From contig NZ_AP019551.1 in assembly GCF_009936215.1 (NCBI RefSeq), forward strand, positions 1,698,708 through 1,762,707: 64,000 nucleotides of DNA, given 5' to 3'. Below, piece after piece: positions 51,258 to 60,003 of this stretch. The notes beneath the pieces were generated by a model that saw nothing but the letters and a program-made list of their open reading frames with translations, was not told where the DNA came from and made no database searches. The stretch is from Athalassotoga saccharophila (GTDB taxonomy: Bacteria > Thermotogota > Thermotogae > Mesoaciditogales > Mesoaciditogaceae). The position numbers were made by a program, and so were the translations under genes. Within the stretch, counting starts at the first letter, position 1. Every line of letters starts with the position of its first letter.

Positions 51258-51809
51258 ATGACGGTAAGACAGAATGGAGTCAGAGAAAGTATATTGGAAG
51301 CCGCAAAGGTGGCTTTTTCTTCGAAGTCTTACGCCGACGTTTCAATGGAAGACATAGCCAAACTCGCCAATGTTAAAAAACCTTTGATATATTATTACTT
51401 TCCAAGTAAGGAAGAACTTTTCAAGGCAACATGGGACGAGGCCTTCCACAAACTCGAAGACAAGGTCTTCGGAATATCTGAAAATGACAACAAATACGTC
51501 AGAAAAGCGAAGGCCTTCCTGAGGGCATATATAGATTTTCTCAGAAATGATAGACAATCCCTTAGACTCATAGAAAGAGAAAAGACGCGCTTTTATTCCG
51601 AGACCGGATCGAGTTGGCAGCACATAAAAACCGAGTACGACGGCTTCGTGAACAGGGTGGCCGATGTACTTTCCACCGAGATCGACACTGACTCAAAAGA
51701 ATACGCGCGAGCCATAACCGACATAGTCGGATCCTCTGCACTTTTGCCGGAGGGACAAATGTCTCCCGACACCATCGAACTTATAATAATAAAAGGACTT
51801 GCAAAGTAA
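51258..51809 (+). CDS. TetR-family transcriptional regulator
   Basis: 183-residue repressor. The N-terminal HTH reads AAKVAFSSKSYADVSMEDIAKLANVKKPLIYYYFPSKEELF, an almost ideal TetR helix-turn-helix; the C-terminal ligand domain is divergent as usual. ATG 51258 is chosen since AGAGG has eight-base spacing; an ATG two codons earlier would have two. The promoter carries a perfect TTTGAC-N6-GTCAAA repeat, so it is probably autorepressed. A similar operator precedes the radical SAM gene at 38.7 kb, a possible distant target. The effector is unknown. Confidence 0.92.
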   Translation: MTVRQNGVRESILEAAKVAFSSKSYADVSMEDIAKLANVKKPLIYYYFPSKEELFKATWDEAFHKLEDKVFGISENDNKYVRKAKAFLRAYIDFLRNDRQSLRLIEREKTRFYSETGSSWQHIKTEYDGFVNRVADVLSTEIDTDSKEYARAITDIVGSSALLPEGQMSPDTIELIIIKGLAK

Positions 51810-51886
51810 TAAAACACAAACAAATGCCCCGATAAGACAGTGACAGGAGAAAGAGCAAAAAGTGAAGGTTAAAGATGTAAAAGTTG

Positions 51887-51892
51887 TATAAT
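51887..51892 (+). promoter_or_regulatory. -10 element before the zinc peptidase operon
   Basis: TATAAT, 22 bases before the ATG. The -35 region (TGAAGG) is poor. Confidence 0.4.
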
Positions 51893-51913
51893 ACTCATGA
51901 GGTGATGGAAAAT

Positions 51914-52597
51914 ATGATTTTGTGGTTTGCTTCAATGGTGCTTTTGATTCCGGCCATAATTCTTGCCGTATGGGCACAGGTAAAGGTTACATCTACATTC
52001 AAAAAATATTCTCAGGTGAGATCTTCTGCAAATGTAACGGGCGCAAAACTTGCCCGCATGTTGCTCGATGCCAATGGCCTTTACGATATAAAAATTGAAA
52101 GGACGCCGGGCCAACTTACAGATCACTACGATCCAAGGTCCAAAGTTATAAGGCTGTCCGACGTAACTTATTCGAGCGATTCAATCGCGGCGCTTGGTGT
52201 GGTGGCCCATGAAACGGGCCATGCCGTCCAGCATGCCCATCATTACGTACCTTTGATACTTAGAGACGCAATAGTACCGACCGCGAATATAGGGTCAAGC
52301 CTTTCGTGGATAATATTCTTCCTTGGCCTTATATTCTACAGCCAATTTTTGATGCAGATAGGAATAATTCTGTTCAGTTTCTTTGTGATATTCACGCTTG
52401 TGACACTTCCAGTTGAACTCGATGCCTCACACAGGGCCCTTGTCATGCTAAAGAATGTCATGGCAATACCCCAAGGAGAGGTTTCGATGGCAAGAAAGGT
52501 CCTCAACGCCGCCGCCATGACATACGTGGCAAGCGTCGCGATGGCCGCATTGCAGTTGCTTAGACTTATACTCATATCGAACATGGTAAGAAGATGA
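51914..52597 (+). CDS. Membrane zinc metallopeptidase, YugP type
   Basis: 227-residue integral membrane protein of the zinc peptidase 2 (YugP) family. The active-site helix reads VVAHETGHAVQHAHHY (HExxH). One N-terminal and three to four C-terminal hydrophobic segments are seen, and LPVELDASHRAL supplies the third ligand Glu/Asp region. ATG 51914 has GAGGTG nine bases upstream. In many bacteria this gene lies next to rsmB/rlmN, as here, where it overlaps rsmB by 4 bases. Substrate unknown. Confidence 0.9.
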   Translation: MILWFASMVLLIPAIILAVWAQVKVTSTFKKYSQVRSSANVTGAKLARMLLDANGLYDIKIERTPGQLTDHYDPRSKVIRLSDVTYSSDSIAALGVVAHETGHAVQHAHHYVPLILRDAIVPTANIGSSLSWIIFFLGLIFYSQFLMQIGIILFSFFVIFTLVTLPVELDASHRALVMLKNVMAIPQGEVSMARKVLNAAAMTYVASVAMAALQLLRLILISNMVRR

Positions 52598-53826
52598 ATT
52601 CTCGAATCGTAGCGCTTGAGATCCTGAAAGAAGGGATCTCGAATTTTTTTATATCAAGAACTTCATGGGAAAAGACCGTAAAATTCAAAGATGAAGACAG
52701 GGCATTTATAAGGAAGATCGTGTACGGCACTTTAAGGTATTACTTCGAGTTAAATAAACAGATCGATCTTTTTTTGAAAAATCCAAAAAACACTCCTCCA
52801 TACATCAAAAGCATACTGATAATGGGGGCTTACGAACTGATAGAGATGAAAACACCGTCTTATGCCGTCGTCAACGAGTACACAAAGATCTCACCTCCCA
52901 AGTTCAAAGGCCTTGTCAACGCGATCTTAAGGAGAATATCCGAGGTAGCGAATGAAATCGATCTTGGCACAGGCCTTCCCCAGTGGCTCTACGATAAGTT
53001 AGAATCTCAGTTTGGTGAAAATTTCGACATGTTTTTGAAGAGCATAGAATCGCATGAAATTTCGCTGAGATCTGTAAACAAAAGTCAGGATGAGATAATC
53101 GGAGATTTTATATCACACGGCATTCAGGCATATCCGATGCACTTCTCTCCATGGGGAATCAAATGTCCGGAAGGGATTGATCTTAACACTTTCAAACAAT
53201 TCGAAAATGGCGATTTCACATTTCAGGATGAGTCCTCACAACTTGTCGGTATCGTTGTCAATCCCAAAAAAGGAGAAAAAATTTTAGATGCCTTCGGAGG
53301 AGTTGGAACGAAGACGACGCATCTCATTCAAATGGAGCCTGAATCTTCGATCTTTTACAACGATCTTAGCAGATCCAAAAGTTCGATCGCTATGGACAAT
53401 TTCAAAAGATTACGGAAAATGCCTTCAAAAATAATGAGTTTGGACATTTTAAATGACGAGATAGATGAAAAATTTGATAAAATACTTGTTGATGCACCAT
53501 GTACGGCACTTGGAACGATAGGAAAACATCCGGACTTGCTTTTGAGGATAACGGAAAGGGACATAGAAGAAAAGTCAGAGATGCAATTGAAGATGATAGA
53601 CAAATTATGGAATAACCTTTCGATCGGCGGGACTCTGGTCTATTCCGTGTGCACGGTAACAAAAGAAGAAACGGATGGTGTGATCGAAAAATTTCTTTCA
53701 ACGCACAAAGGAAGATCTGTAGATCCTTTTGATGGGGTTTTCGATTTTGATTTTAACGGTTTTGGAGTTCAACTTCTGAAATGGATGGAGGGTTTTTACA
53801 TTTCCAAAATCATCAAGGAAGGTTAA
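52594..53826 (+). CDS. rsmB: 16S rRNA m5C967 methyltransferase RsmB
   Basis: 410-residue rRNA methyltransferase. An N-terminal NusB-like domain (~1-130; IVYGTLRYYFELNKQIDLFL) precedes the SAM domain with KGEKILDAFGGVGTKTTHLIQ, ILVDAPCTALGTIGKHPDL (conserved Pro-Cys) and LVYSVCTVTKEETD with the catalytic Cys. It overlaps the YugP gene (ATGA) and sits 3 bases before rlmN, forming an rRNA-modification/ribosome-maturation operon with rsgA. Confidence 0.92.
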   Translation: MNSRIVALEILKEGISNFFISRTSWEKTVKFKDEDRAFIRKIVYGTLRYYFELNKQIDLFLKNPKNTPPYIKSILIMGAYELIEMKTPSYAVVNEYTKISPPKFKGLVNAILRRISEVANEIDLGTGLPQWLYDKLESQFGENFDMFLKSIESHEISLRSVNKSQDEIIGDFISHGIQAYPMHFSPWGIKCPEGIDLNTFKQFENGDFTFQDESSQLVGIVVNPKKGEKILDAFGGVGTKTTHLIQMEPESSIFYNDLSRSKSSIAMDNFKRLRKMPSKIMSLDILNDEIDEKFDKILVDAPCTALGTIGKHPDLLLRITERDIEEKSEMQLKMIDKLWNNLSIGGTLVYSVCTVTKEETDGVIEKFLSTHKGRSVDPFDGVFDFDFNGFGVQLLKWMEGFYISKIIKEG

Positions 53827-53829
53827 AAA

Positions 53830-54846
53830 ATGGAAAATATTCTCGATTACGATTTTAACGGCTTAAAAAGTAAATTGGAATCTGAAGGTCTTGAATCTTA
53901 CAGGGCCATTCAGATCTTTGACTGGATATATCAAAAACACATTATCTCATTTGCGGCCATGACGAACATTTCAAAACAATTAAGAGAATCTTTGAGTTTG
54001 AAATTTTCAATAGATCTACCAGAACTTGTAAAAAAATCAAAATCCTTAGATGGAACTGTTAAATTCTTGTGGAAATACAAAGACGGAAATACCGTCGAAT
54101 CAGTTATCTTGAGATATCCGGATAGGATAAGCGGATGTATATCTTCTCAAGTGGGATGTCCTTTGAATTGCGCCTTTTGTGCCACCGGTATGTCTGGATA
54201 CATAAGAAACCTTACCTCCGGAGAGATAATCGGCCAAATTCTCGGGATGGAAATTGAGGAAAATGAAAAGATAAACAACATCGTTTTCATGGGTATGGGA
54301 GAGCCCATGCTCAATTACGATGAAGTCATGAGAGCCATAAGAGTTATAACGGATCCGAAGGCCTTCAAAATAAGTCAAAGAAGGGTCTCCGTCTCCACTG
54401 CCGGTATAGTAGATGGAATAATAAAGATGGCCAACGAACCTCTCGATTTAGTCCTCTCCATTTCTTTACACGCTCCAACAGACGAGAAAAGGTCTTCAAT
54501 CATGCCCATAAATAAAAAATACAATCTCAAATCGCTCATCGAAAGCGTAAAGACGTATCAAAGAATTAAAAATAGGCGTGTGACCTTTGAATACATATTG
54601 TTCGATCATTTCAACGATACTATAGAGGACGCAAAAAATCTCGTGAAACTTCTCGAAGACATAAAGTGCAACGTTAATCTCATAAGATACAACGATACTG
54701 GATCTGGCTTTTTAAAATCGACAGATCAAAGAGCCAGCGAATTTGAAAAATTCCTCAAAGAAAATGGAATTGAGGCAGTCATAAGGGCAGAAAAGGGCGC
54801 GGACATAGATGCGGCATGCGGTCAGTTAAGGAGACGGACACTTTGA
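53830..54846 (+). CDS. rlmN: 23S rRNA A2503 / tRNA A37 C2-methyltransferase RlmN
   Basis: 338-residue radical SAM methyltransferase. GCPLNCAFCATGMSGYIRNL contains the CxxxCxxC cluster motif. The second essential Cys is in DIDAACGQLRRR at the extreme C-terminus, and FMGMGEPMLNYD and VSVSTAGIVDGI are family landmarks. It methylates C2 of A2503 in 23S rRNA and A37 in some tRNAs. The stop overlaps the rsgA TTG start. A Cfr-like role is less likely given the context and length. Confidence 0.95.
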   Translation: MENILDYDFNGLKSKLESEGLESYRAIQIFDWIYQKHIISFAAMTNISKQLRESLSLKFSIDLPELVKKSKSLDGTVKFLWKYKDGNTVESVILRYPDRISGCISSQVGCPLNCAFCATGMSGYIRNLTSGEIIGQILGMEIEENEKINNIVFMGMGEPMLNYDEVMRAIRVITDPKAFKISQRRVSVSTAGIVDGIIKMANEPLDLVLSISLHAPTDEKRSSIMPINKKYNLKSLIESVKTYQRIKNRRVTFEYILFDHFNDTIEDAKNLVKLLEDIKCNVNLIRYNDTGSGFLKSTDQRASEFEKFLKENGIEAVIRAEKGADIDAACGQLRRRTL

Positions 54847-55721
54847 AAAATGGAATCATAGTATCCTTCAATTCGGGCTTTGTAACGGTCGTCGACGAAT
54901 CAGATGGAAAAGAGATCCTCTGTTCTCTAAGGGGAAGGTTTAAAATAACCGGCACGAAACCTCTTGTCGGAGACAGGGTTGAGTACATAGTTGAGGGAGA
55001 CAGGGGAAGGGTCGAGTCGATCCTGCCGAGGCACAACGTACTCGAAAGGCCAAAGGTCTCTAACGTGGATCAGGCAGTTGCCGTATTTTCGATCTCGACG
55101 CCAATGGTACCTTTATCCATTGTAGACAGAACGGTAGCGAACATATCCAAAACTCTTGCGGAAATTTTGATCGTTTTAAACAAAATAGACATAACGGACA
55201 GATCGAAGGTAGAAGAGTTCAAAAAGATTTACGAAGTCTACAAAGTATTTCTCGTTAGCGCACATCTCGGGACAGGAATAGAGGATCTAAGAAAAAATCT
55301 CGAAAAGAAGATCTCGGTCTTTGCAGGACCATCAGGGGTTGGAAAATCTTCTATAATAAACTCACTTCTGAGCGCGAATTTGAAAACCGGTAATATTTCG
55401 AAAACGAACTTTGGAAAGCACACAACAACGGCCGTTTCACTTTTAAAAATAGAAGGTGGAGGTTTTGTGCTCGATACGCCCGGTTTTACGACGGTTGAAT
55501 TCGATGACCTGAAACCGGAAGAGGTTCAAAAACTCTTTCCAGAGATATTCAACGCCTCACATAAATGTCTTTTCGACGATTGCGTTCACGATCTTGAACC
55601 GGGCTGTCATGTGAAAGAAATGGTTGAAAATGGCACGATACCAAAGAGCCGTTACGAGAATTATCTCTCAATACTTCGTGAGGTAAGAGAAAAGGAGGGC
55701 AAATTTGAAAAGAAACGTTAA
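54843..55721 (+). CDS. rsgA: Small-subunit ribosome maturation GTPase RsgA
   Basis: 292-residue circularly permuted GTPase. Order of motifs: N-terminal OB fold (LRGRFKITGTKPLVGDRVEY), G4 NKIDI, G1 GPSGVGKSS, G2/G3 KHTTT and DTPGF, and a C-terminal zinc knuckle HKCLFDDCVHDLEPGCHV. The frame is open upstream, but TTG 54843 follows GGAGACGG by six bases and overlaps the rlmN TGA. It helps the final assembly of the 30S subunit. In Firmicutes the stp-prkC phosphatase/kinase pair lies between rlmN and rsgA; here it is absent. Confidence 0.95.
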   Translation: MKNGIIVSFNSGFVTVVDESDGKEILCSLRGRFKITGTKPLVGDRVEYIVEGDRGRVESILPRHNVLERPKVSNVDQAVAVFSISTPMVPLSIVDRTVANISKTLAEILIVLNKIDITDRSKVEEFKKIYEVYKVFLVSAHLGTGIEDLRKNLEKKISVFAGPSGVGKSSIINSLLSANLKTGNISKTNFGKHTTTAVSLLKIEGGGFVLDTPGFTTVEFDDLKPEEVQKLFPEIFNASHKCLFDDCVHDLEPGCHVKEMVENGTIPKSRYENYLSILREVREKEGKFEKKR

Positions 55722-56364
55722 ATTATCGCCATCTGTGCTTTCTGCAGATTTCACAAAACTTGGCGAGGAGATAAAAAAAGTAGAACCTTTATCTGATTAC
55801 ATACATTTAGACGTTATGGACGGACATTTCGTACCGAATATAACGTACGGCCTTATAATTGGCGAGGCCATAAAGAGAGTCACAAAAGTTCCGGTAGATA
55901 CGCACTTGATGATCGAAAATCCAGAGATGTTCGTCGATGACTTCTGCGAAATATCCGAGATCGTCTCGGTGCATTACGAATCGACCCGTCATCTTAACAG
56001 ACTTATAAATAGAATCAAAGATCACGACAGGAAGGCCTTCGTGGCGATAAATCCCCACACAATCGTTGAATTGATCAAAGACGTAATAATGGACATAGAC
56101 GGTGTGCTTGTCATGAGCGTTAATCCGGGCTTTGGGGGCCAGAAATTCATTCCAAATACCATTAACAAGATAAGAACTCTCGACGAGATGAGAAAGGAGT
56201 TGGGGCTGACCTTTGAGATAGAGGTTGACGGTGGAATAAACGAAGAAACATTCAAATCCGTCATCAAGGCTGGCGTCGATATAATCGTAACCGGAAATTA
56301 CGCTTTTTCGGCCGAAGATCCGATAGACGTTTTAAGAAGAATAAAGGAATTCAACCCGGATTAG
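55705..56364 (+). CDS. rpe: Ribulose-phosphate 3-epimerase
   Basis: Interconverts ribulose 5-phosphate and xylulose 5-phosphate in the pentose phosphate pathway. The 219-residue TIM-barrel shows LSPSVLSADF, HLDVMDGHFVPNITYG, DTHLMIENPE, MSVNPGFGGQKFI and EVDGGINEETF, with metal ligands intact. Start TTG 55705 has AAGGAGGG upstream and lies 17 bases inside rsgA. Its end overlaps the convergent ogt gene by 14 bases. Products could feed from the FGGY kinase and the ribose-type importer in the window. Confidence 0.95.
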   Translation: MKRNVKLSPSVLSADFTKLGEEIKKVEPLSDYIHLDVMDGHFVPNITYGLIIGEAIKRVTKVPVDTHLMIENPEMFVDDFCEISEIVSVHYESTRHLNRLINRIKDHDRKAFVAINPHTIVELIKDVIMDIDGVLVMSVNPGFGGQKFIPNTINKIRTLDEMRKELGLTFEIEVDGGINEETFKSVIKAGVDIIVTGNYAFSAEDPIDVLRRIKEFNPD

Positions 56365-56791
56365 TCCATCGCCGTTCATGAGACAAAAGCCATCTTTTTC
56401 TCCATACCCCTCCTGCATATCCACCGATTCCATCTGCACGTACGACTCTATGGCATGGAATCACGATCATTAAAGGATTTTTGGCAAGCGCATTTCCGAC
56501 GCTTCTCGATAAGTGCTTGTTTCCAAGCATGATCGCAATATCTGAATAAGTCATAACCTCACCAAATGGAATCTGCGATACGATTTCATATACCCTTTTT
56601 TGAAAATCGCTCCCACGTATATCGAACTTAACAGAGAAGGCTTTTCTATCTCCATAGAAATATTCGTCAAGTTGGGATATGAAGTATTCAAGGCGAGGAT
56701 CCTCAATTAGATCTGAATCGGTGAATTCGATCTCGAATATCCCGTCATTTGACGCGGATATTTTAATTTTGCCTACTGGAGAATCGTACAC
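56351..56791 (-). CDS. ogt: Methylated-DNA-protein cysteine methyltransferase
   Basis: Suicide repair protein that removes O6-alkyl groups from guanine. The 146-residue product has the helix-turn-helix PFGEVMTYSDIA, NALAKNPLMIVIPCHRVV with the acceptor Cys in PCHRV, and GGYAGGVWRKRWLLSHE. GTG 56791 is the only normal start giving the usual N-terminus, but no SD is visible; it may rely on coupling to birA, which ends 22 bases upstream. Confidence 0.93.
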   Translation of the reverse strand: MYDSPVGKIKISASNDGIFEIEFTDSDLIEDPRLEYFISQLDEYFYGDRKAFSVKFDIRGSDFQKRVYEIVSQIPFGEVMTYSDIAIMLGNKHLSRSVGNALAKNPLMIVIPCHRVVRADGIGGYAGGVWRKRWLLSHERRWTNPG

Positions 56792-56813
56792 AGCGGTTGA
56801 TACATCTTCAAAA

Positions 56814-57539
56814 TCACTGTGAATTTTCAGCGAAATCCACCTCCGATGGTTTGACCCTCTCTTTTATTCCATTCCTTTCGACGACTAAGTAATCGGAAAA
56901 GACGTTAACGACTGTGCCTGTCTGAATTCCGGACGGATATATCAACTTAACCTTTGTGCCCTTTTTGAAGATGATGTAATTTCTCCAGAGATTGGTTATC
57001 AAATTTCTCTGGCCCTTGGTTATGTAATTGTGAAGATTTATCGATTCAGAATGTATTTTTCTAAGCAAACGCGAAAGTTCCCATTCTTTGCCAGTGATCT
57101 GCCTTAGAGAGATCGCGCTCCCGACCTCTTTGGGCGGATCGTTATTTACGTTTATCCCTGCACCCACAATGATTATTTTTTTTGAACCGTAATGAATTAT
57201 TTCGGTCAAAATTCCACCGAGTTTTTTATGATGGTAATAAATATCATTTGGCCATTTTATTCCTATACCTTCAACTTTTGATTTGCCAAGTACCCTTACG
57301 ATCGAGACAGCCATCATCTTAGTGTATATATTGGGATCTCTCGGAAGAACCGAAGGTTTAAAAATTATAGAAAACCATAAGCCCCCTTCGGGCGAGTACC
57401 ATACTCTTTCGCCTTTTCCGCGGCCCGCGCTTTGTTTGATTGCCCATATTATATCCCCGCTATTTAAGATGTTTACCATTCTCTTTGCGACTTCATTTGT
57501 GGAATCCACCTCATCGTAGGAGTAAAGATGCTCAATCAT
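56814..57539 (-). CDS. birA: Biotin-[acetyl-CoA carboxylase] ligase, without DNA-binding domain
   Basis: 241-residue biotin protein ligase (class I, lacking the N-terminal HTH of E. coli BirA, so it is not a repressor). Motifs: DEVDSTNEVAKRM, QSAGRGKGERVWYSPEGGLWFSI (biotinyl-AMP loop), GIKWPNDIYYHHKKLGGILTE and GAGINVNNDP. A short C-terminal SH3-like domain (TVVNVFSDYLVVERNG) is present. It overlaps mscS by 8 bases. It would biotinylate a carboxylase or decarboxylase not encoded here. Confidence 0.94.
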   Translation of the reverse strand: MIEHLYSYDEVDSTNEVAKRMVNILNSGDIIWAIKQSAGRGKGERVWYSPEGGLWFSIIFKPSVLPRDPNIYTKMMAVSIVRVLGKSKVEGIGIKWPNDIYYHHKKLGGILTEIIHYGSKKIIIVGAGINVNNDPPKEVGSAISLRQITGKEWELSRLLRKIHSESINLHNYITKGQRNLITNLWRNYIIFKKGTKVKLIYPSGIQTGTVVNVFSDYLVVERNGIKERVKPSEVDFAENSQ

Positions 57540-58413
57540 TTAATTTATCGCCAACTTTGATCTTTCCGTCTAAATGAACATTGAGTTGATTGTATGGAAT
57601 AGAGATGCCATTCTTTGTGAATTCTCTAAAAATATCCATTCCAAGGGCAATCTGGACATCAAAATAATCTTTTCTTAAAACCCAAAAGTGGATCGAAAAA
57701 TTAACGGATGAACTTCCAAAACCGTCGAATGTAACGTAATTTGAAACGACAGAAGAGGGATCATCTTCAATGAAAGGCCCTTTATAAACAAGAGGTTCCT
57801 CATCCATAACCTTTTTGAGCAAGTCAGGTATTATCTTCATCTTTTCAGGGCTAAGAGAATAGGGAACACCTACCGACATATCGAGCCTTCTCGATAATCC
57901 TGGCCAGTATTTCGTCACATTTGAAGACCAGACGGCAGAGTTGGGGATGTGGATTCTCTTCCCGTCCCATGTGTCTATGATGGTATGGTTAAACTTTACT
58001 TCCCGGACTGTACCGCTCATACCGTTTATGTCAACCGCGTCCCCTTCGTTGACGGCATCTGTTATTATAACCATAAGGCCGCTGAAGAAATTGCTCAAAG
58101 GCGTTTGAAGCGCAAGACCCAATATGACGCCTGCGATTCCCAAACTCGTTAACAATGGCCAGATGTTGATGTTGAATTCGGCTATTATGATCATTATCGC
58201 TATGAAGATGAAAATGGTTTTGAGAATAGTCCTCGTAGTGTTGGGAGCCCTTAAATTTTTACCGGTTATGCGGGCCGCTCTGTTTACGACCTTTCCAATG
58301 TAATCTCCAAAATAATAAGCAATAATAATCAAAGCAACGGCTATTATCGTACGGATAAAATAGTAGAAAAAGGCGGTATTCTCAAATCCTGTAGATGCCG
58401 TTGGTGTCGCCAT
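57532..58413 (-). CDS. Small-conductance mechanosensitive channel, MscS family
   Basis: 293-residue channel relieving osmotic downshock. Three N-terminal membrane helices (ending ~residue 115) include the pore helix LGIAGVILGLALQTPLSNFFSGLMV. They are followed by the beta domain DAVNEGDAVDINGMSGTVREVKFNHTII and IHIPNSAVWSSNVTKYW. The C-terminal alpha/beta domain ends in a short tail. ATG follows GGAG by five bases, two bases behind panB. Its place in a cofactor-metabolism run seems incidental. Confidence 0.93.
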   Translation of the reverse strand: MATPTASTGFENTAFFYYFIRTIIAVALIIIAYYFGDYIGKVVNRAARITGKNLRAPNTTRTILKTIFIFIAIMIIIAEFNINIWPLLTSLGIAGVILGLALQTPLSNFFSGLMVIITDAVNEGDAVDINGMSGTVREVKFNHTIIDTWDGKRIHIPNSAVWSSNVTKYWPGLSRRLDMSVGVPYSLSPEKMKIIPDLLKKVMDEEPLVYKGPFIEDDPSSVVSNYVTFDGFGSSSVNFSIHFWVLRKDYFDVQIALGMDIFREFTKNGISIPYNQLNVHLDGKIKVGDKLND

Positions 58414-58415
58414 TT

Positions 58416-59180
58416 TTACTCCTCTTTAAAGATATTGTTTTCTGCCGGAAAGGTCCGTGACTTGACATCTTTTATGTATTCCAAAAGCGCTGTTTCGATC
58501 TCTTCATTGAGATTTGCGTACTTTTTTACGAATTTGGGCACTTTGCCGTCATTTATTCCAAGCAAATCGTGCCAGACAAGCACCTGACCGTCGCAATATC
58601 TTCCAGCGCCTATTCCTATCGTTGGTATGGAAAGACTCTCCGTTATCGATTTGGCAGTCTCTTCAACTGTCAATTCAAGGACTATCGAAAAAATACCGGC
58701 ATTCTCGAGAGATTTCGCAGATCTCATCATTCTCTCCTTATCCGGGCCTTTCCCCTGAACCCTGTAACCACCGATCTGGTTTACGGACTGGGGCGTAAGG
58801 CCTATGTGACCCATAACAGGTATGCCAGCATCCACAAGTTTTCTTACAAGTGAAGAAACTCTTTCCCCTCCCTCAACCTTGACTGCATTGGCGCCGGCCT
58901 TCATCAAACGTCCGGCATTCTTTATTCCTTCTTCATCGGAGATCTGGTAGGACATAAATGGCATATCACCAATTATGAATGAATTGGGTGCTCCACGCCT
59001 TACGGCCATGATGTGGCGTTCCATATCTTCCATCTCAACGTTAAGGGTAGATTCGTATCCCAACACCACATTTCCCAAAGAATCCCCGACAAGAATCATA
59101 TCTATTCCGGCACGATCGCACACCTTCGCGCTGAAATAATCGTAAGCGGTTACAACCACTATTGGTTCCTTACCCTTCAT
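58416..59180 (-). CDS. panB: 3-methyl-2-oxobutanoate hydroxymethyltransferase (ketopantoate synthase)
   Basis: First committed enzyme of pantothenate/CoA synthesis. The 254 residues from ATG 59180 carry VVTAYDYFSAKVCDRAGIDMILVGDSLGNVVLGYEST, GANAVKVEGG, GHIGLTPQSVNQIGGYRVQGK and PTIGIGAGRYCDGQVLVWHD. The usual N-terminal helix (like VTVLDLLKMKG) is encoded in frame just upstream (59181-59210: LKLNILKILQ) without an ATG, GTG or TTG, after a TGA at 59211-59213. Start is therefore either ATG 59180 (weak SD) or a CTG at 59204. It overlaps the DUF2520 gene by 11 bases. Confidence 0.93.
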   Translation of the reverse strand: MKGKEPIVVVTAYDYFSAKVCDRAGIDMILVGDSLGNVVLGYESTLNVEMEDMERHIMAVRRGAPNSFIIGDMPFMSYQISDEEGIKNAGRLMKAGANAVKVEGGERVSSLVRKLVDAGIPVMGHIGLTPQSVNQIGGYRVQGKGPDKERMMRSAKSLENAGIFSIVLELTVEETAKSITESLSIPTIGIGAGRYCDGQVLVWHDLLGINDGKVPKFVKKYANLNEEIETALLEYIKDVKSRTFPAENNIFKEE

Positions 59181-60000
59181 CTGAAGAATTTTGAGAATGT
59201 TCAGTTTTAATCACCCTCTCTCTGAGAATCTGGGCAAATTTACCGTAGAGTATACCTATGTCTGGATCGAGATCCATCAATGCCATTCTTTCTGCCTCAA
59301 CAAGGTGGTAATCTCCGCGCACCACAGGACCTGTGAGTGCTCCTCTTATTCCGAGAGACTGAACATTTTCAACTGCCTGCTTAGAAAGAAAAGTCGAAAT
59401 CTCACGGGCAGTTTCGCTGTCTAAACCCGCCATTGAATACAATTCGTTCGATATTTCCTGAATACCGACCACAAAGTTCGAGGCAAAGACGGCCGCGACA
59501 TGGTAGAATATCTTCTTTTCTTCGGCAATTTCGCTGAATTTTATACCAAGACTTCCAAAAAGTTCACGGATTATCTCCTTTCCTTTTTTGTTTCCGTCCA
59601 TCACGAAATGGATTTCATTTATTCTTTCCCATATTCTCGAATTTGCAAATGAGGCATTTGGATGGATCGAAAACCTTCCAATTTCCATCTCGTCGCACTC
59701 TCTCAATATCGAAGAAGGATAAGCGCCGCTGAAATGTCCGACGGCCTTAACGCCAGCAAGTTTGTCTTTTACACCCAAAAAGATCTGCCTTATCCTGTCA
59801 TCGTTGACGCCTATCAAAAGCACATCACATCCACCGATTTCATCGATCGATGACGGAATTCCATCTCCAATGAACTCAACGGCCCTCTTTGAAGAGTCCA
59901 AAGAGGAATTGACGACATGATTTATTTTGTGGCCCTTGCTTGAAAGGTACTTTCCAAAGGTCTTACCGACCCTTCCCGCTCCGATGATATCGAATACCAA
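59170..60000 (-). CDS. DUF2520 Rossmann-fold oxidoreductase, candidate PanG-type ketopantoate reductase
   Basis: 276-residue NAD(P)-binding protein. The N-terminal Rossmann domain has IIGAGRVGKTFGKYL and DVLLIGVNDDRI. AVGHFSGAYPSSIL and the C-terminal helical DUF2520 domain (FYHVAAVFASNFVVGIQEIS; LTGPVVRGDYHLVE) follow. This two-domain layout is like 6-phosphogluconate dehydrogenase-type reductases. PanG, an alternative ketopantoate reductase in some bacteria, belongs to this kind of protein as I recall. The direct overlap with panB supports the same role here. Start TTG 60000 has AAGGAG nine bases upstream. The function is inferred from context. Confidence 0.75.
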   Translation of the reverse strand: MVFDIIGAGRVGKTFGKYLSSKGHKINHVVNSSLDSSKRAVEFIGDGIPSSIDEIGGCDVLLIGVNDDRIRQIFLGVKDKLAGVKAVGHFSGAYPSSILRECDEMEIGRFSIHPNASFANSRIWERINEIHFVMDGNKKGKEIIRELFGSLGIKFSEIAEEKKIFYHVAAVFASNFVVGIQEISNELYSMAGLDSETAREISTFLSKQAVENVQSLGIRGALTGPVVRGDYHLVEAERMALMDLDPDIGILYGKFAQILRERVIKTEHSQNSSDEG

Positions 60001-60003
60001 ATC

